In this document: positions 24,763 to 37,206 of the stretch, one piece after another
Numbering within the stretch: position 1 is the first letter of the stretch
Layout of the letters: each line of letters starts with the position of its first letter
Source: Dysidea avara
Taxonomy: Eukaryota > Porifera > Demospongiae > Dictyoceratida > Dysideidae
Reading direction: 5' to 3'
Assembly: GCF_963678975.1 (NCBI RefSeq)
Contig: NC_089275.1
Span: 19,666,220-19,730,219, forward strand
DNA: 64,000 nucleotides
Notes under the pieces: model-generated
Seen by the model: the letters and a program-made list of their open reading frames with translations, nothing else
Database searches by the model: none
Told to the model about the DNA's origin: nothing
Position numbers and translations under genes: made by a program

Positions 24763-25676
24763 GGCCACCAATTGTAGATTCCTTGTTTCCTGCCACCCAC
24801 CTGCATAGAGCCACATGTAAATTTATTATTGCATTTGATAGTCACATGCATGATCTAATTATTTTTGTTTACAATTGCTAGTGTAAGCACATGGCGTATT
24901 ATTGGAAAGGTAGAGAGTTTCTGATGTTGTTTAGCACCAAAAAGCATGGATAACTACATAGTCTGATTCCATTTTAACCTCAGGCCGGATTATCACTTTA
25001 AGTAGCTATTGGTGAACGAGATACATTAATGAACAGGAGTCCCACTCATCTGACAATCTGTTACTAATCTGTGTGGAACATATAGAAAACTTGTACTGTT
25101 GCAGTTGATGGCTAAATATTAGTGTTATAACCACAAGCATGATACACCCAGCCAGCAAACTCTATAAAAGCATCCAAAATTTGGTGGCTACATGTTTAGA
25201 AAAAATGAGGGAACACTTTGAATCTAACATTCTATGAGATTTGAATCTTGATGAATTCCAGTGAAATCACAACAAATCTTACATCTCTGCTAAATCTGAG
25301 AGTAAAAGCAATTAGGAGTTAGTTAATGGGCTCCCTTTAAGGCCAAGCAAAGTTGATTGTTAGATTCCCGTTTCCGCCCGCATGGTTTAATAGAAATGCC
25401 ACAAAATTTTCATTATATGGCTATTTCCACAGCATGGATTTTCAAATATTCACAATAATTGTTGTAATAGTGGGTTTATTTTAGTGTTTTCTTCTAGGTT
25501 TTAGCGATAATGAATAATCCCCCCCGCGTGATATTTTGAAAATCTTGAAACGGGAATCTAACAATCAACTTTGCCGGTTAAATAATAGATTTTAACAATA
25601 TAAATAATAACCGCCTGCCCGCATGGTATTTTTTGTCTGACTTGGACAGGAAACAAGCAATTTACAATTGTTGACC
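24763..25676. mobile_element. PIF/Harbinger-like MITE (outer)
   Basis: The left end GGCCACCAATTGTAGATTCC and the right end complement GGTCAACAATTGTAAATTGC are inverted repeats, each followed by CTTGTTTCCTG. TTA flanks both sides (24760-24762 and 25677-25679). CCGCCTGCCCGCAT near the right end matches other TTA elements in the window. It is interrupted by a second element at 25341-25577. Confidence 0.7.
25341..25577. mobile_element. PIF/Harbinger-like MITE nested in the element at 24763
   Basis: The arms GGCCAAGCAAAGTTGATTGT and its right-hand complement, continuing into TAGATTCCCGTTTC, enclose about 170 bases. TTAA (or TTA) stands on both sides (25337-25340 and 25578-25581). It lies entirely within the outer element, so it is the younger insertion. 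Confidence 0.7.
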
Positions 25677-26553
25677 TTAGCTACGTACAGCTACTAGCTA
25701 AGTTATAGTTATATCCCGGTACGAGTATATGGGATATAACTATTTTATATCACAGTGAGCGGGAGTGCGCAGAAGTTTACGGATAGTAAATTAAGTTCCG
25801 GTTTGAGTTCCTGTCACTGTGCTCGAGATTTCGTCCGAATTGTGTGGAGATTCTACTTTGTAGCTACAAGAGAGACCTTACATACTGCCTAGTGAAGGGC
25901 GGTGTTATGAAGCAGCGGTTCCAGGTACGATTCACCTTCGTCAGAAGTTGGTATGGTGGTGTCGCGTGGTGTGCAAGAGAAAAATAAAGACCAACAAGTG
26001 ACTAACCATATATAGTCCGAGACAGAACGATGAACCTAGAGGAAGTTAGTTCTTCACCATAGTGACCGTTGGGAGTGATTGCTGGAGCGAAAATCATCAC
26101 GGACTATTCTTGACATTTGTTAAACTATCGTATTGGTAACTTGTAGTGTTATTGTGTAAAGGATTAACAGTTTTCTTGTAAGATTTAGCTAGTTTTAAGT
26201 GCTGTATTGGTGTGTTTTGTATCAATATTTCCTTATTTGGCTCTTTGTTCCGGCCATCGGTAAACAATGCCATTCGCGGTTATTATGATGTCACGCCTGA
26301 GTGGCTCCGCAACAGGGTGATAACTAATATATCGTACAGTAGCAGCGCCGCTCTGTCTAGCTGTATAGTAGTTATAACCCAGCGCGGCGCTTTGATACTG
26401 CCACGCACTGGGGTGTAAAGTATTTTATACATGCCCACATTAACCAAAAAGACATCGACCTTGACATTACTATGATGAACATACCTGACTTTTTATGAAC
26501 GAGTTACGACTGATTTCTTGTCACACCGGGAGTCCGAACACACCATAGAGTTA
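25677..26553. other. Intergenic with a 13-bp-arm hairpin
   Basis: At about 25704-25740 GTTATATCCC and GGGATATAAC face each other over a short loop. Around 26340-26390 a GCGCCGC/GCGGCGC inverted pair occurs. No gene is recognised; the small open frame at 26212-26418 lacks features. Confidence 0.4.
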
Positions 26554-27491
26554 TAGTCTCGCGTAGCCAAACCGCTTTTTTCCGTGTATTGGGTGGGGAA
26601 AAAAGTTTTTTTCCCACATATCAAAACTTGTGTAAGATATTCCGGATTTCCGAATGGGTTACGCCCGTTTCGTATAAAATAACACCGTCCTCTAAACAAG
26701 GCTCCATAACTTCCGCGTACTTTGGTTGACAGACACGAAGTTTGGTTTATCAGATTCCTTGATGAAAGGCGATTCGATTCATGTGTACGTTCTTTGTGTA
26801 GTAACGAAGGGGAAGCTAAAAAGGAGCCTTGTACCGCGAAATTTACGTGTTCAGAATGCCCGTAAAAACACGTGTTTTTAAGCATATTTCTATAAACTAA
26901 CCTGTTTAACAATTTGTACGGTCGGAATCTTATTAAGCATTCTTCGCTGCGTAGAATGATACCAAATTTAGCGAATTTGGTTGAGGATAACAACTTGTAA
27001 ATTGGGATTTTCCCCGGCGAGATAATTAAATTTTCCAATAGGTTAATGTATGGAGCGCATATTATGTCATCATCAGCAGTAAATAACTGTCGCTATGGCG
27101 ACATTTTCCCATTTGTACGGTCGGAATTGGATAGAAAAATTCAAGGGCTTTCTTTTATTGTATGGTGTGCTGTAGAAGTTTTGTGAGTTAAAGGTTGTAA
27201 ATTAGTGTTTTTGTCTGTGGTGTAAAATACATGTATTTTGTATTGGACAACAAATGACAAGGAATGATGAGATTTTATGATCAGCCTGTTTTACCAAGTT
27301 GAGGTTTCAAAAAACATATTAAACAGATATTAGATTTATTTAATGCATAATTCTTAATTTTTAAAGGTTTAACCCAGTGTTTGAAAACTTTTAATGTTGA
27401 CCACCTGAAAATGCTTGATTTGACAAATCCCATACATATGTTTTGATATGAGCCAATATATGGAAAAAAGCGGTCTGGCCACGCGAGACTA
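26554..27491. mobile_element. Mutator-like or hAT-like inverted-repeat element, TAGTCTCGCG ends
   Basis: The left end TAGTCTCGCGTAGCCAAACC and the right end complement TAGTCTCGCGTGGCCAGACC match through CGCTTTTTT. The flanks TAGAGTTA (26546-26553) and TAGAGTAA (27492-27499) agree at seven of eight bases. TTTGTACGGTCGGAAT occurs twice inside. A minus-strand open frame (27038 to 26493) crosses the left end and has no recognised domain, so I treat it as chance. Confidence 0.65.
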
Positions 27492-27546
27492 TAGAGTAAC
27501 TGGAGTTATGCTCAGGAGCTCATGATCAGTATCTCAGTTTGGCGTC

Positions 27547-27680
27547 TATATAAGCTCTTGCGCGAACGGAGGTACTAAATTCCTGGCCAAAGTTTTAGTA
27601 ACCAGCTCCCGAACCCGCAGCTCCATCTTGATTACAGGAACATTTTAAGTAAGCATCACCATTTACGTTATGGAGAAACT
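27547..27680 (+). promoter_or_regulatory. Possible promoter and short first exon
   Basis: TATATAA at 27547 is followed by a sequence that could be a 5' UTR. Then comes ATGGAGAAACT at 27670, immediately followed by a strong donor-like GTAAGTAT at 27681. This layout is that of a gene start with a very short first coding exon. No downstream exon can be named, so it may be an orphan. Confidence 0.3.
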
Positions 27681-28239
27681 GTAAGTATGCGCCGCCATAC
27701 CCGCTTGTACGGAAATACCATAGATTATACCATATATTATTTATCTATGCCGGGAAATACTAAGTAGCAAGCTTGCAAAACTATATCACGTGATCCACTG
27801 AATGAAAATAAAGGTATGCACTGTCGGAACTCACACGTACATTAGTCTAGGACCTGACTAAGTTATGTATGCACTTCATTTAGGAGTCAACTGTTATGGG
27901 GTAAATTGACATTTTAAGGAACAACATGGGATATGTACCGAAATCTATATCCACTGCGAAATATGTGAAACTGACCACGCCCCTTTTATTACATTTTAAT
28001 TTTTTAAAATATACATAGTTGAAGCTACAGATTCTCTGACATATTGCCAGTGTTCAAAATGGCCATGTTTAGGATAAAAAGTTAGAATACTCGCATGTAA
28101 GTATTAATAGGAAAATATGCGTAGCTAATGTATTATCAAGAGTTCATAAGTTAGTTATCATAAATGAATAATCCTGACGTAAAAAATTGACAGGATTTAT
28201 TTATTCATTGATACTGTTCATTCACTGATGCTGTTCGTT

Positions 28240-29300
28240 CATTGATAGGGTTCTTGCAGCTTAACATTTGCAGTATTTGTAGCACATGCCCTGCAGTGAC
28301 ATCCTATTCGAGCACACTTGCCACATGTGCAGGGATCTGACAAACCTTCAGGCTTTGTCGTTGTCCCTTCAGAACTTCAGGTACCAGGATACTGCCTCTT
28401 CTTTCAAAATCAAAGGTTTCAGCTTTTAAAAGAAGTGGCATCTCTAAATGAAGATTGGACCATAGCTGCTGTTAATAATAAGTTTGGTGGATGTGACTTC
28501 TTGCATTTGCTGAAGCACAAGTAGTTTTCTCAAAATCCATTTTCAGAGCATTGCTACTGAATGCTGCAAGGCACATGTCATCAAAATAATGTCTCCTGGT
28601 TTTAAACACCTGACCAAGCCATTTGTACTGAGTGGTGGACAGTCAACTGCATGGAGTGCATGGAGTGTAGGAAGGCACCTTGTGAGTTTATCTCCCAGCT
28701 CTCTGCAAATATCGTGAAGTGGTAGTATCGATCTATTTGCTCCTGAATTACAAATCAGCCAGAGTTCTTGGAGACCAAGACTTCTCCAATTAACTGTGAT
28801 GTGATAATAGCAGACACACAAGGACATCTGTATCACTTGATAACAACTTTATGGCCTTAGTGAGAAAGATTCCCTTAAAGACGCTGGATCCACCTGTTAA
28901 GACAATTCATCACTTTGCTGATGCACATGACATCAATGGGTACCAAAGTTGGGCACAACTTGGATGAAATTTAAACTATGCTTACAGAGAGGATAGTATC
29001 AAGAATGCAGAAAGAGCCAGAAAAAGAAAGACTGCAGAAAAAATAGTTCTTGATCAGATATTGCCAAATCAAAAAATCCAGTAGTATTTGGTCATCTTCT
29101 GTCAGCAAAACTGCCTTCCAGGAATTCTATGTTGAATGGCTGATATCGCCAAGGCAGTAAACCTTTATACCTCGGTATATCACCACAGGCATGGATGTTG
29201 TCAATTGAGTGTGCTTCTCTATTTCCTTGGTTGAACTGCACACACATGTGATGGAACATGAAAGTAGGCCCAGACCAGTGACTTAAAATGTCCTACACAT
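28240..29300. pseudogene. Decayed coding remnant, family not identified
   Basis: The minus-strand translation at 28836-28543 includes a segment (LPLHDICRELGDKL, then LPTLHAL) that recalls uncharacterised, transposon-associated proteins common in invertebrate genomes. Plus-strand frames around it also look like worn coding sequence. The remnant is broken and cannot be assigned; I give no function. Confidence 0.25.
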
Positions 29301-31058
29301 GGAACATCATCCTGTCATCAGCTTCCTTCCAAAATGTTGTCTTTAATACGGAGTCCTTTTCTATTGTTCCTTTAATTCGGGGAGTTTGTTAAGAGAGGTT
29401 CCACTGTATCCTTGATTTTATTCACACCTTAAAGGATATTATATATTTTGAGTAAATGGTTTGCCGCCACCATAGATTATATACTCCCTTACCTGGAATT
29501 ATACTTTAAACATTTTCCGGTCAAACTTTCTTAGACACTTTGATGAACAAAACTCATGCAGCTTTCATGTTGTATGTCCTTGCTCTAGATGTAATTTAAC
29601 CTACAAACCTCCCTTATATAGCTGAAATTAATTTGGGTGTTGCTAGGCCGTACCAGCTGCAGTATAACGATCATTTGTAATTGTATACGCATGTATATAC
29701 AGTAACTCTATTCATTGGTGTGGATAATGCAATAATGGAGCAGCTACTGCTGTATGAGGCTCCTGGAGGCCCCTTATATGAAATATTTAGACCTCCATAT
29801 AGTCCAATACTTGTCATACCCCTCCTGTGCACAGCTATAGAGGTGTGGAAGCCGTGATTATGTAAACACTGATGTATGTATGTATATACTAGATACTAGC
29901 TATATACATAAGTTGGAATCATTAATATTCAAAGTGACTCAGTACCAGTACTTTATTTATACCAATATGTCAGTTTATTAGTCACTTTGTACATAATGCA
30001 ATTTCATTGGATTTGATTTATAATTACAGTTGTATTTATAGACATGCTACCAGCTACTGAGCCAATTCACTCAAGGGTGCCAGACTCAAGGCGATCCTTA
30101 TTGGATGGTATCGGACCACTGTTCCAGTTAATAACACTAACCACAAATTAATGGAGTAACCAATGGTGCTTCGTGATTTCACAGGTTGGGAGTGATGTGG
30201 TTGTATCATTAAACTAGCTTTCACTGACACTATGACACCATTAGAAACCTCAATGTAACTGATGTTTCCATCTCAGTGCTTGCAGTAACATTGAAAGTGA
30301 CTGTATTCTTCTCCCAAAACATGATGAGCTTGTAGGAAGGTTATGTGATCTTAACGAGTACTCAGTGCAAGCACTAAAATCCGCCTTTCCTTGGCTGAAA
30401 GAATCAGTAATTATAATTTGATCAAAAAAAAAATCTAATAACTTGTCAGAAGTATTTATATTTTGGGGTACTCAAAAAGCATAGTCAGGTTTGATCTTGC
30501 CTAACCAAGACTGCCAATTAAAATGACGCTGAGTTCCCACTTCCCAGTGATGTTTTATGACAGGGAAGTGCCAATCTTTATAATATGCTACTAGCATACT
30601 GTACAAATAGAAACAGTGAAAGTGTCCTATGTCATTTTGTACTTAATTGTATTGTACTGACATATCCTCTCCAAGTGAAATTGTTGCCTGATTCTTGCCT
30701 GAGTTTGGTCTTTAGTTTAGTTATCAACCTTATTTTTGACCACTATCACCACTTTAACAGAAGCCATGGAATGCTAATTGGTTTATTACATCACTACTTT
30801 AGGCGTACTACACCTTCTTGCTATTATTTGGTTTATACTTTGCCACAAGTCTATGAAAATAGTACTTTTCAGTAAAGTGCAGTTATGGTATATAACTGCA
30901 TGACAAGCTCAATCAGAGCCTTCAATGCCCATAACTTGTATGGCACACAATGATAATGATTTGTAGCGTGCATGGTATTAAACACTGGCTACACTGCTTT
31001 ACTGCCATGTTAACACATTCTGGGACACTAGCTGCTTTACACCAGTAAGGTAAACAAT
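29301..31058. other. Intergenic, no gene recognised
   Basis: The stretch near 30050-30110 resembles 7728-7790. Otherwise it is AT-rich sequence with short chance frames. Confidence 0.4.
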
Positions 31059-31494
31059 TAGGCACCGGCCTATTATGCCCGAAATTTTACCTATTATGCT
31101 TTTGAGCATTCCTCAAAAATTAAGCCTATTATGCTCAAAATTATGCTTTCAAAATCAAAATTATGCTCTAGAAGTGACTGTTTTATTAGAGTATATCAGC
31201 CTTTCTTGACTGCTCTATTAGAGTAAGTGACTGCTCTATTAGAGTATCTCGATCTTATTTCTGCAAAGTGTGAATAACCAACAAAGAAACGGTTTAATAA
31301 GTTGTATTACGTGTTTTTGATTATAAAATGCACTAATAATACTATTGGCAGTGAATATTTGCTTTCTTTCAGGCGCGCGTATTGCGCATTTAATTAAATT
31401 TTCAAACATCGTCCCTATTATGCTGACATTATGCTTGATGCTTTTGGCCACCTATTATGCTTTAAATTATGCCGGCATAATCGGCCGGTGCCTA
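31059..31494. mobile_element. hAT MITE, TAGGCACCGGCC ends, exact 8-bp duplication
   Basis: The ends TAGGCACCGGCC and GGCCGGTGCCTA are inverted repeats. TAAACAAT flanks both sides exactly (31051-31058 and 31495-31502). The interior repeats TATTATGC phrases and carries three copies of the CTCTAATAGAG module at 31173-31256. The insertion is probably fairly young. Confidence 0.8.
31173..31256 (-). repeat. Three CTCTAATAGAG modules in tandem
   Basis: Three copies in the minus orientation: one imperfect (GACTGTTTTATTAGAG) and two good ones ending in ATCTCGATCTT. They lie within the hAT MITE 31059-31494. Confidence 0.75.
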
Positions 31495-32198
31495 TAAACA
31501 ATGCAACACTGTTGTGATAATGCTTGCTGTGGTCCGACTTTGATCTGAAAACTAACCATCTTACACAATGACTTTTGATAATTCAACCTTTATTACTATA
31601 TGCATATGGGGCACAGAACAAATGCCCCAGTTGCCCCCCTGTAAGTAGAGTGTGCATTGTAATTTTGGGCCTATATTATAAACATTCTTGAAGACGTGCA
31701 TCATCCATTATCTGCATGTTAATGCCTTTAAAACTTTCACAAAAGCACATGATGTATTTATAATTGATTTAAAATAACACAATGGATGTACACTAAAATT
31801 TATTTGCTCATAATTTTTACTGTTCCAGTAGTACAGCATATTTCATCATTTTTCACTGTCTGGATATCTGTGGGTGTGGGAAAGGGCAGAACCTATTGAT
31901 AAGGGACATAGTCTGCAAAACAAAACAAAAAAATAGTAGTGAATGTCACTGCAAATTCTTAGTGATGGTCACTAAAATCTACAGTGATGTTTACTGTTTT
32001 CACAGTATTCACTACTTAGTGTATTCAGGTTTTGAATGTAATTCCTACCCGAGTACCAAGTTTGGTGCTTTTATCACAAAATGCACAATTGTTTCTCACA
32101 ATAATATATATATATATACAAATTAGTATTCAAACTATAAAATGTACATAAATAAAAGGTGCACGCTGCCACAAAACACACAATAATAGTCAATCCGA

Positions 32199-34148
32199 TC
32201 ACTTTAGTAGCCTACGCAATATCTTCCCACTTGGTGATTTTGGTATTTCTTTGATAAACTTTACTCCTCCTTTTAACTGTTTGTGTTCTGCTACTTGTCC
32301 CTTCACAAAATCCTCCACTTCTTGTTCACTCAGCTCACCACTGCTCCTCACCACAAATGCTCGGGGAAGCTCACCAGATCTCTCATCATCAACACCTTGT
32401 ACAGTAACACTATTGACATCATCTGGATCATGTGATCCCCTTACCTATAACTGCCACATCAGAGATGTGTGGATGTTGGAGGAGAATAGCCTCCAGTTCT
32501 GCTGGAGCTACTTGGAAACCTTTCACTTTGATCAACTCCTTCAGTCTGTCAGTTATGTATACAAAGCCATCCTCATCATAGTAACCTTAAACAAAACTTC
32601 AATAATATCCACCAACAGGTACATGCATCGTGCAGCATACAGCATAATTATGTAGCCACACATCTATTGCAAAACAGTAACTGACACTTATAGAATTAGG
32701 GTGTAAAATGTGAGTCTTACCAATATCTCCTGAGTGTAACCATCCATCAGCAGTGACGGTGTCAGCAGTAGCCTTGTCATTGTTCAGGTAACCCTTCATT
32801 ACCTGCAAAGTAAATGATTACACAATCTAATGTTAAATGTACAGTGTTTCGTACAAACCTGTGGACCTTTGAACAACAATTCTCCATCACAGTTTGGACC
32901 CAAGGCTTCACCAGTTTCAGGATTTATAGCTTTTACAAAAGTGTTGAGGAGTGGAACACCAGATGAACTTGGATTCACTATGTCACGAGGACAACACAGT
33001 GCTACAGGACTGAGCTCAGTCATACCAAATCCTTGCCGCACAACCTTTATACCAAATCGCTGCTTCACTGCTGTAACTGTTTCACCTCCCAGTGGAGCAG
33101 CACCACTAAATATGCTCTGAACAGAAGACACATCATAATTATCAACCATAGGGTGTTTAGCTAGAAATACAGCAAGTGGTGGAACTAGGAATGCTTCATT
33201 TATTTTATAGTTTTGAAGAGTTTCTAGAAACAATTGCGGCTCAAATTTGGGCAAAATCACATTGGTACTTCCCTGATACAGCCCAGTTGCAAGTAACACT
33301 ACCATTCCATAGATATGGAAAAATGGTAGAATGCCAAGAAATCGACAATCTGGATCAGAGAAATCAACAAATTGTGGATGACTAAGTTGGTTGACGTTAG
33401 CCGTGACATTGTAATGGGTCAACATCACTCCCTTGGGTAAGCCGGTAGTACCACTGGAGTATGGAAGTATTGCTGTATCATTTTTGTAGTCCAGTTGGAC
33501 ATTAAGTGGAAATCTTGATCCACTGTCGTTCACTAAACTCTGGTAGGATATCATATTCTTCCCTTCTCCCACACCTCCATCATCACCCAGTACTATCACC
33601 TTCTCTACACAACCTGCCTTACTGGCTGCTTCTTGTACTGTTGGTAACAAGGATGGTATGGTGGCTACGTACTTTGAGTTTGAGTTCTTAAACTGGTAGG
33701 CTAACTCTTCTGAGGTGTAGTTTGGATTACAAGTACTCATGATCCCTCCCATGGCAAGTGTAGAGAAGAACGTTGTACAGAATTCCACACTGTTGGGGGA
33801 AACTAGTGCTAACACATCTCCCTTCTGCATACCACTCCTCACTAGACCAGATGCCATATTAACCACTGACTCCTGTACTTCATTGTATGAGTACTCCCTT
33901 CCTGTAACACCATCTATTAGAGCAGATTTCTTGCCATACTTGGGAAAGTGCTGGAATACATGACTGTAAAAATTGGTCTCAGGAATCACCGTGTCTCCAT
34001 ATGGACACTTTACAATGAAATCTTTACTAATGGTTGATGCAGAAGCACATAATAACTGACGATTAACAATTGAAGGAAAGAATCGTCTACCAGCAGTACG
34101 CCAAGCCTGTCGTAGAGATACAGAAAGCCTTGTCACCTCGCACTGCAT
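32199..34148 (-). CDS. 4CL-like acyl-CoA ligase, copy 3 (intact)
   Basis: An ANL-superfamily acyl-CoA ligase of 569 residues. Exons are 34148-32859, 32802-32721, 32585-32445 and 32395-32199, joined by introns of 56, 135 and 49 bases, with phases 0, 1 and 1. The motifs are [51 protein letters not shown] and [14 protein letters not shown]. The basic N-terminus, with [10 protein letters not shown], looks like a mitochondrial presequence. The first half of the protein is almost identical to copies 1 and 2; the whole protein is close to copy 2. It is the cleanest copy and serves as the reference for judging the others. The substrate is not deducible. Confidence 0.88.
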
Positions 34149-35172
34149 GATGTTACCCTGTAAGAATTACAAACATAGTACAATGATTTATATGATCAAT
34201 GTAATCAGGACTGCTACACATACATCTATATGTGCCACAAGCTATTCAGTAATGCAAATAACAGTATAATATAACACATGTCTGATGCACCAAGTCCTAT
34301 GGTCTGCTTGTTATGCATATGCACACACACACACACACATGTATGTATAGCCTCTACTATCAATTCTTGCCTTTATAAAATGAATAATAATAATAATAAT
34401 AATGATGATGCGGTTCAGTTGGCAAGCCAAGACATGCCTTCAAAGCAATTTCCAAAAAATTCCTGCAAAATTTTCTAAATTCATATTGAATATGCAGAAT
34501 GACTGAACTGATACCCTCAACCAAGCATAACACAACACTAATACTATGCATAGGCTTTGGTTATCTCATCAATCGATTTTGCTTGGATATAAGATGTGTT
34601 TTTCCACTTTTCGTGCACTGCAAGATATACAATGCATCAGGGTTGAAATGGGGTTAGCATCATGATGCTGACCTGTATAGAAATCTGTGTCAGGTTCAGT
34701 TTAATTGAAGTGGAGAGGCATGTACTAAACTTATGTACTAGGTTTTGTATTATAATGAGCCGGGTTATTTGCAAGAGTAAAAGGATGATGTGCAGATTAA
34801 GGCTATATGTATAATAACCAAACAATAACACAGGAATGTAGTATTCGTAGGTAATACTCAAAATCTTGACATAGCTCCAACTGTACTTGTAGCAGTTTTC
34901 ATGCTGTACTATTGCTTCCCCAATGAATGATCACAGAAAGTAGTAATGATGGTGCATTAATAGCAGAAAAAATGATTATCTGCTCTATAAGAGGTGTGTG
35001 CTATCCAAGTACTGAACAATCAAAATATTCTAAAAGATCAGTCATGTAACAATTCAAAATTGTTCTCATATACCAGCTACTGTATATCATCTTCTTCATA
35101 ACACATTCACTGGCAATTAATGGTTCTTAAATATCTTGAAGACATAGCTTACAATGTTATCAAGCAAGACAT
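34149..35172. other. Upstream region of ligase copy 3 (duplicated)
   Basis: This matches 21650-22400 in pieces, which marks the segmental duplication. It contains a (CA)n tract at about 34323-34340 and an (AAT)n tract at about 34380-34402 that are absent from the other copy. Confidence 0.5.
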
Positions 35173-35790
35173 CAAGGGCAGATTTTAGGGGGGTGCATGG
35201 GGGGCTGAAGCACCCCCTTCAAAATTTTACGATGTGTTAGCTAGAAAGACAGTACTGAGAAGCTACAGTATAGGCGCAGTTGCATCTAAAACATATTATA
35301 TTGGCTGGAAAGAGTGAGAAGAGAAAAGAACTGATCTCTTCTGGGAATCAACAAGAGGGGATTAAATATAAAACTGCACTAAACAGCGAAATACTCTAAT
35401 AGAGCAGTCAAATACTCTAATAGAACATTCACCATCAAAATTCTTTAAACTGTAAAGACCAACTCTTAGACCCCTTGAACTTTGAACTCAAGAATTTATA
35501 CTGTGCCCTATGAAAGCTAGTTACCATACAATGTTAGATGAAGTGGTTTACAATCCTTACACAATAAGGAGTCAATATTATTGTCAAATTCGATTTCAGA
35601 AAGCTTAATTTGCAAAGTGTTCTTGTGAGGGCATGCCCCAAGACCTCCTAGATAAAGTATGCTCCTCATGCTGAGTGTGCTTCTCACACTGCACTACTAG
35701 TTGTATCAACCAGTTGCCACATTTTTAGTCCCCACTATAGATGTCCCTAGCTTAGCACCCCCCCATTGGGAAATCCTAGAACTGCCCCTG
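35173..35790. mobile_element. hAT-like MITE in the upstream flank of ligase copy 3
   Basis: The left end CAAGGGCAGATTTTAGG pairs with CCTAGAACTGCCCCTG at the right. The same duplicated flank near copy 2 (about 22370-22400) reads straight across without it, so it was inserted after the duplication. It holds two CTCTAATAGAG modules (35388-35435). A clean target duplication is not seen. Confidence 0.6.
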
Positions 35791-36960
35791 GCCATATCCA
35801 ACACACGTAATTCTGACCAGATATTTTTATAAAGCAGGTTAGACCTGGACAAAATGTAACCCAGATGACCCAACCAGGTTTCAACCCAGCAATTCATGTA
35901 TTCGTGTACACCTATAGCTGTGTTTGTCCTTCTTTGCATACCATTTCCCTCCTCTTGTAGTATAGCATGACAACGGCTAGATACCATAGCAACCATATAA
36001 GAATGAAATTGTTAAAAGAATATTTTGTGCCATGTCTTGTGCACATTTATTTCATACATAACTGATTTCCGTTTGTAAACTATGTAACCGACAAAACGCA
36101 AAGTGCACTGCTTGCCAAAAATTATATGTGATAATGCATTAGTTGTGCAATTTTATTGTACTTACTCAAAATACTCAAAGTAGTCATTGTTGGTAAAATG
36201 ATCAGTGCAACAAGCCGTAGTCTAGTCCTCTGGGTCCCTTTCACCAAGATACTCTTACATTCCATTTGTGAAGAAGGAAAAGCATATTAATTATAGTAAA
36301 ACATTTGCCCAACCATAGGGATGCCATGAAATAGAATTTTTTATGCCATATGTCACAGACGTTTCTGTCACAAAATCAACATAACTTGCTCTGGAAAAAA
36401 CCTAGCAAAATTGATGTGTTTCCCTTTGGTGAATTTCATCAATCCTTTTAAGGGTATAACACACATAGTTTTTGGTCCCAATATTCAATTTTGTACATAT
36501 AAGGATAGCCAAATTTGTGTGCTATTCTATGATGAGCCACGGCATTCTACATCATGGGATTTTATGTCACGATCTATCATACGTCATGGCTATCGCAGCA
36601 TCATATTACTTGTTACTTCTATGCAGTGTAACAACACATTACAGTTGCATATTACTCTCAGAAAAAAGGAACAAGTTACATCCTGTATTACATGTTACTC
36701 TGATTACATGTCATTATACGTCTAGATGATGAGTCATGAGCATGAGCCTATTCTGAGTCATGTTTCAATAAAGTCTAAAAATTTGGACAGCACCCAGAGC
36801 CAAACAGCTTGTCTATGAAGATACACCAGACCTCTTTTTCTGCAAAGTGGATGTTTAACCATTCACCAGTCACGGTACTCATATTTATTTAGCCGGTAAT
36901 TTGTTGCATGAACATTAGGAATTCGTCCCTATGGTTAAGAAACGTGCTTGTAGGATTGAT
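35791..36960. other. Intergenic, no gene recognised
   Basis: No domain, TIR or repeat unit could be identified. Two overlapping open frames near 36411-36729 are in different phases and lack features. Confidence 0.4.
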
Positions 36961-37050
36961 CCTAGGATTAGGAACAACACTCCTAGGATTAGGAACAATG
37001 GTCCTAAGATTAGGAAAAGTGCCCCTAGCACTAGGAACAATGCCCCTAGG
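36961..37050. repeat. 21-bp tandem repeat
   Basis: CCTAGGATTAGGAACAA-like units begin at 36961, 36982, 37003, 37024 and 37045, exactly 21 bases apart, with moderate divergence. It is a minisatellite. Confidence 0.8.
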
Positions 37051-37136
37051 ACGTGCAACTAGATTAATGCATCGTTTATAACTGTTAGGTTAGAATATAG
37101 GTTTGACATAATTATAGCGTAAAAATAATTTTAAAA

Positions 37137-37206
37137 GTTAAATCATGGGAACAGAGATCACTAAAAAAAGTAAAGAAATAATAGTCAAACAAGCCAGCAT
37201 GTTAAA
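37137..37206 (+). repeat. Direct repeat, copy 1 of 2
   Basis: About 70 bases (ATGGGAACAGAGATCACT through GCCAGCATGTTAAA) recur with few differences at 38034-38104. The second copy shows the uninterrupted version of the insertion site of the element at 37207. Confidence 0.75.

Noticed and set aside
26493-27038. 181-residue minus-strand open frame
   Set aside because: It crosses the left end of an inverted-repeat element and resembles nothing; chance is more likely.
28240-29300. A working gene
   Set aside because: Only worn coding similarity on mixed strands; treated as an unassigned decayed remnant.
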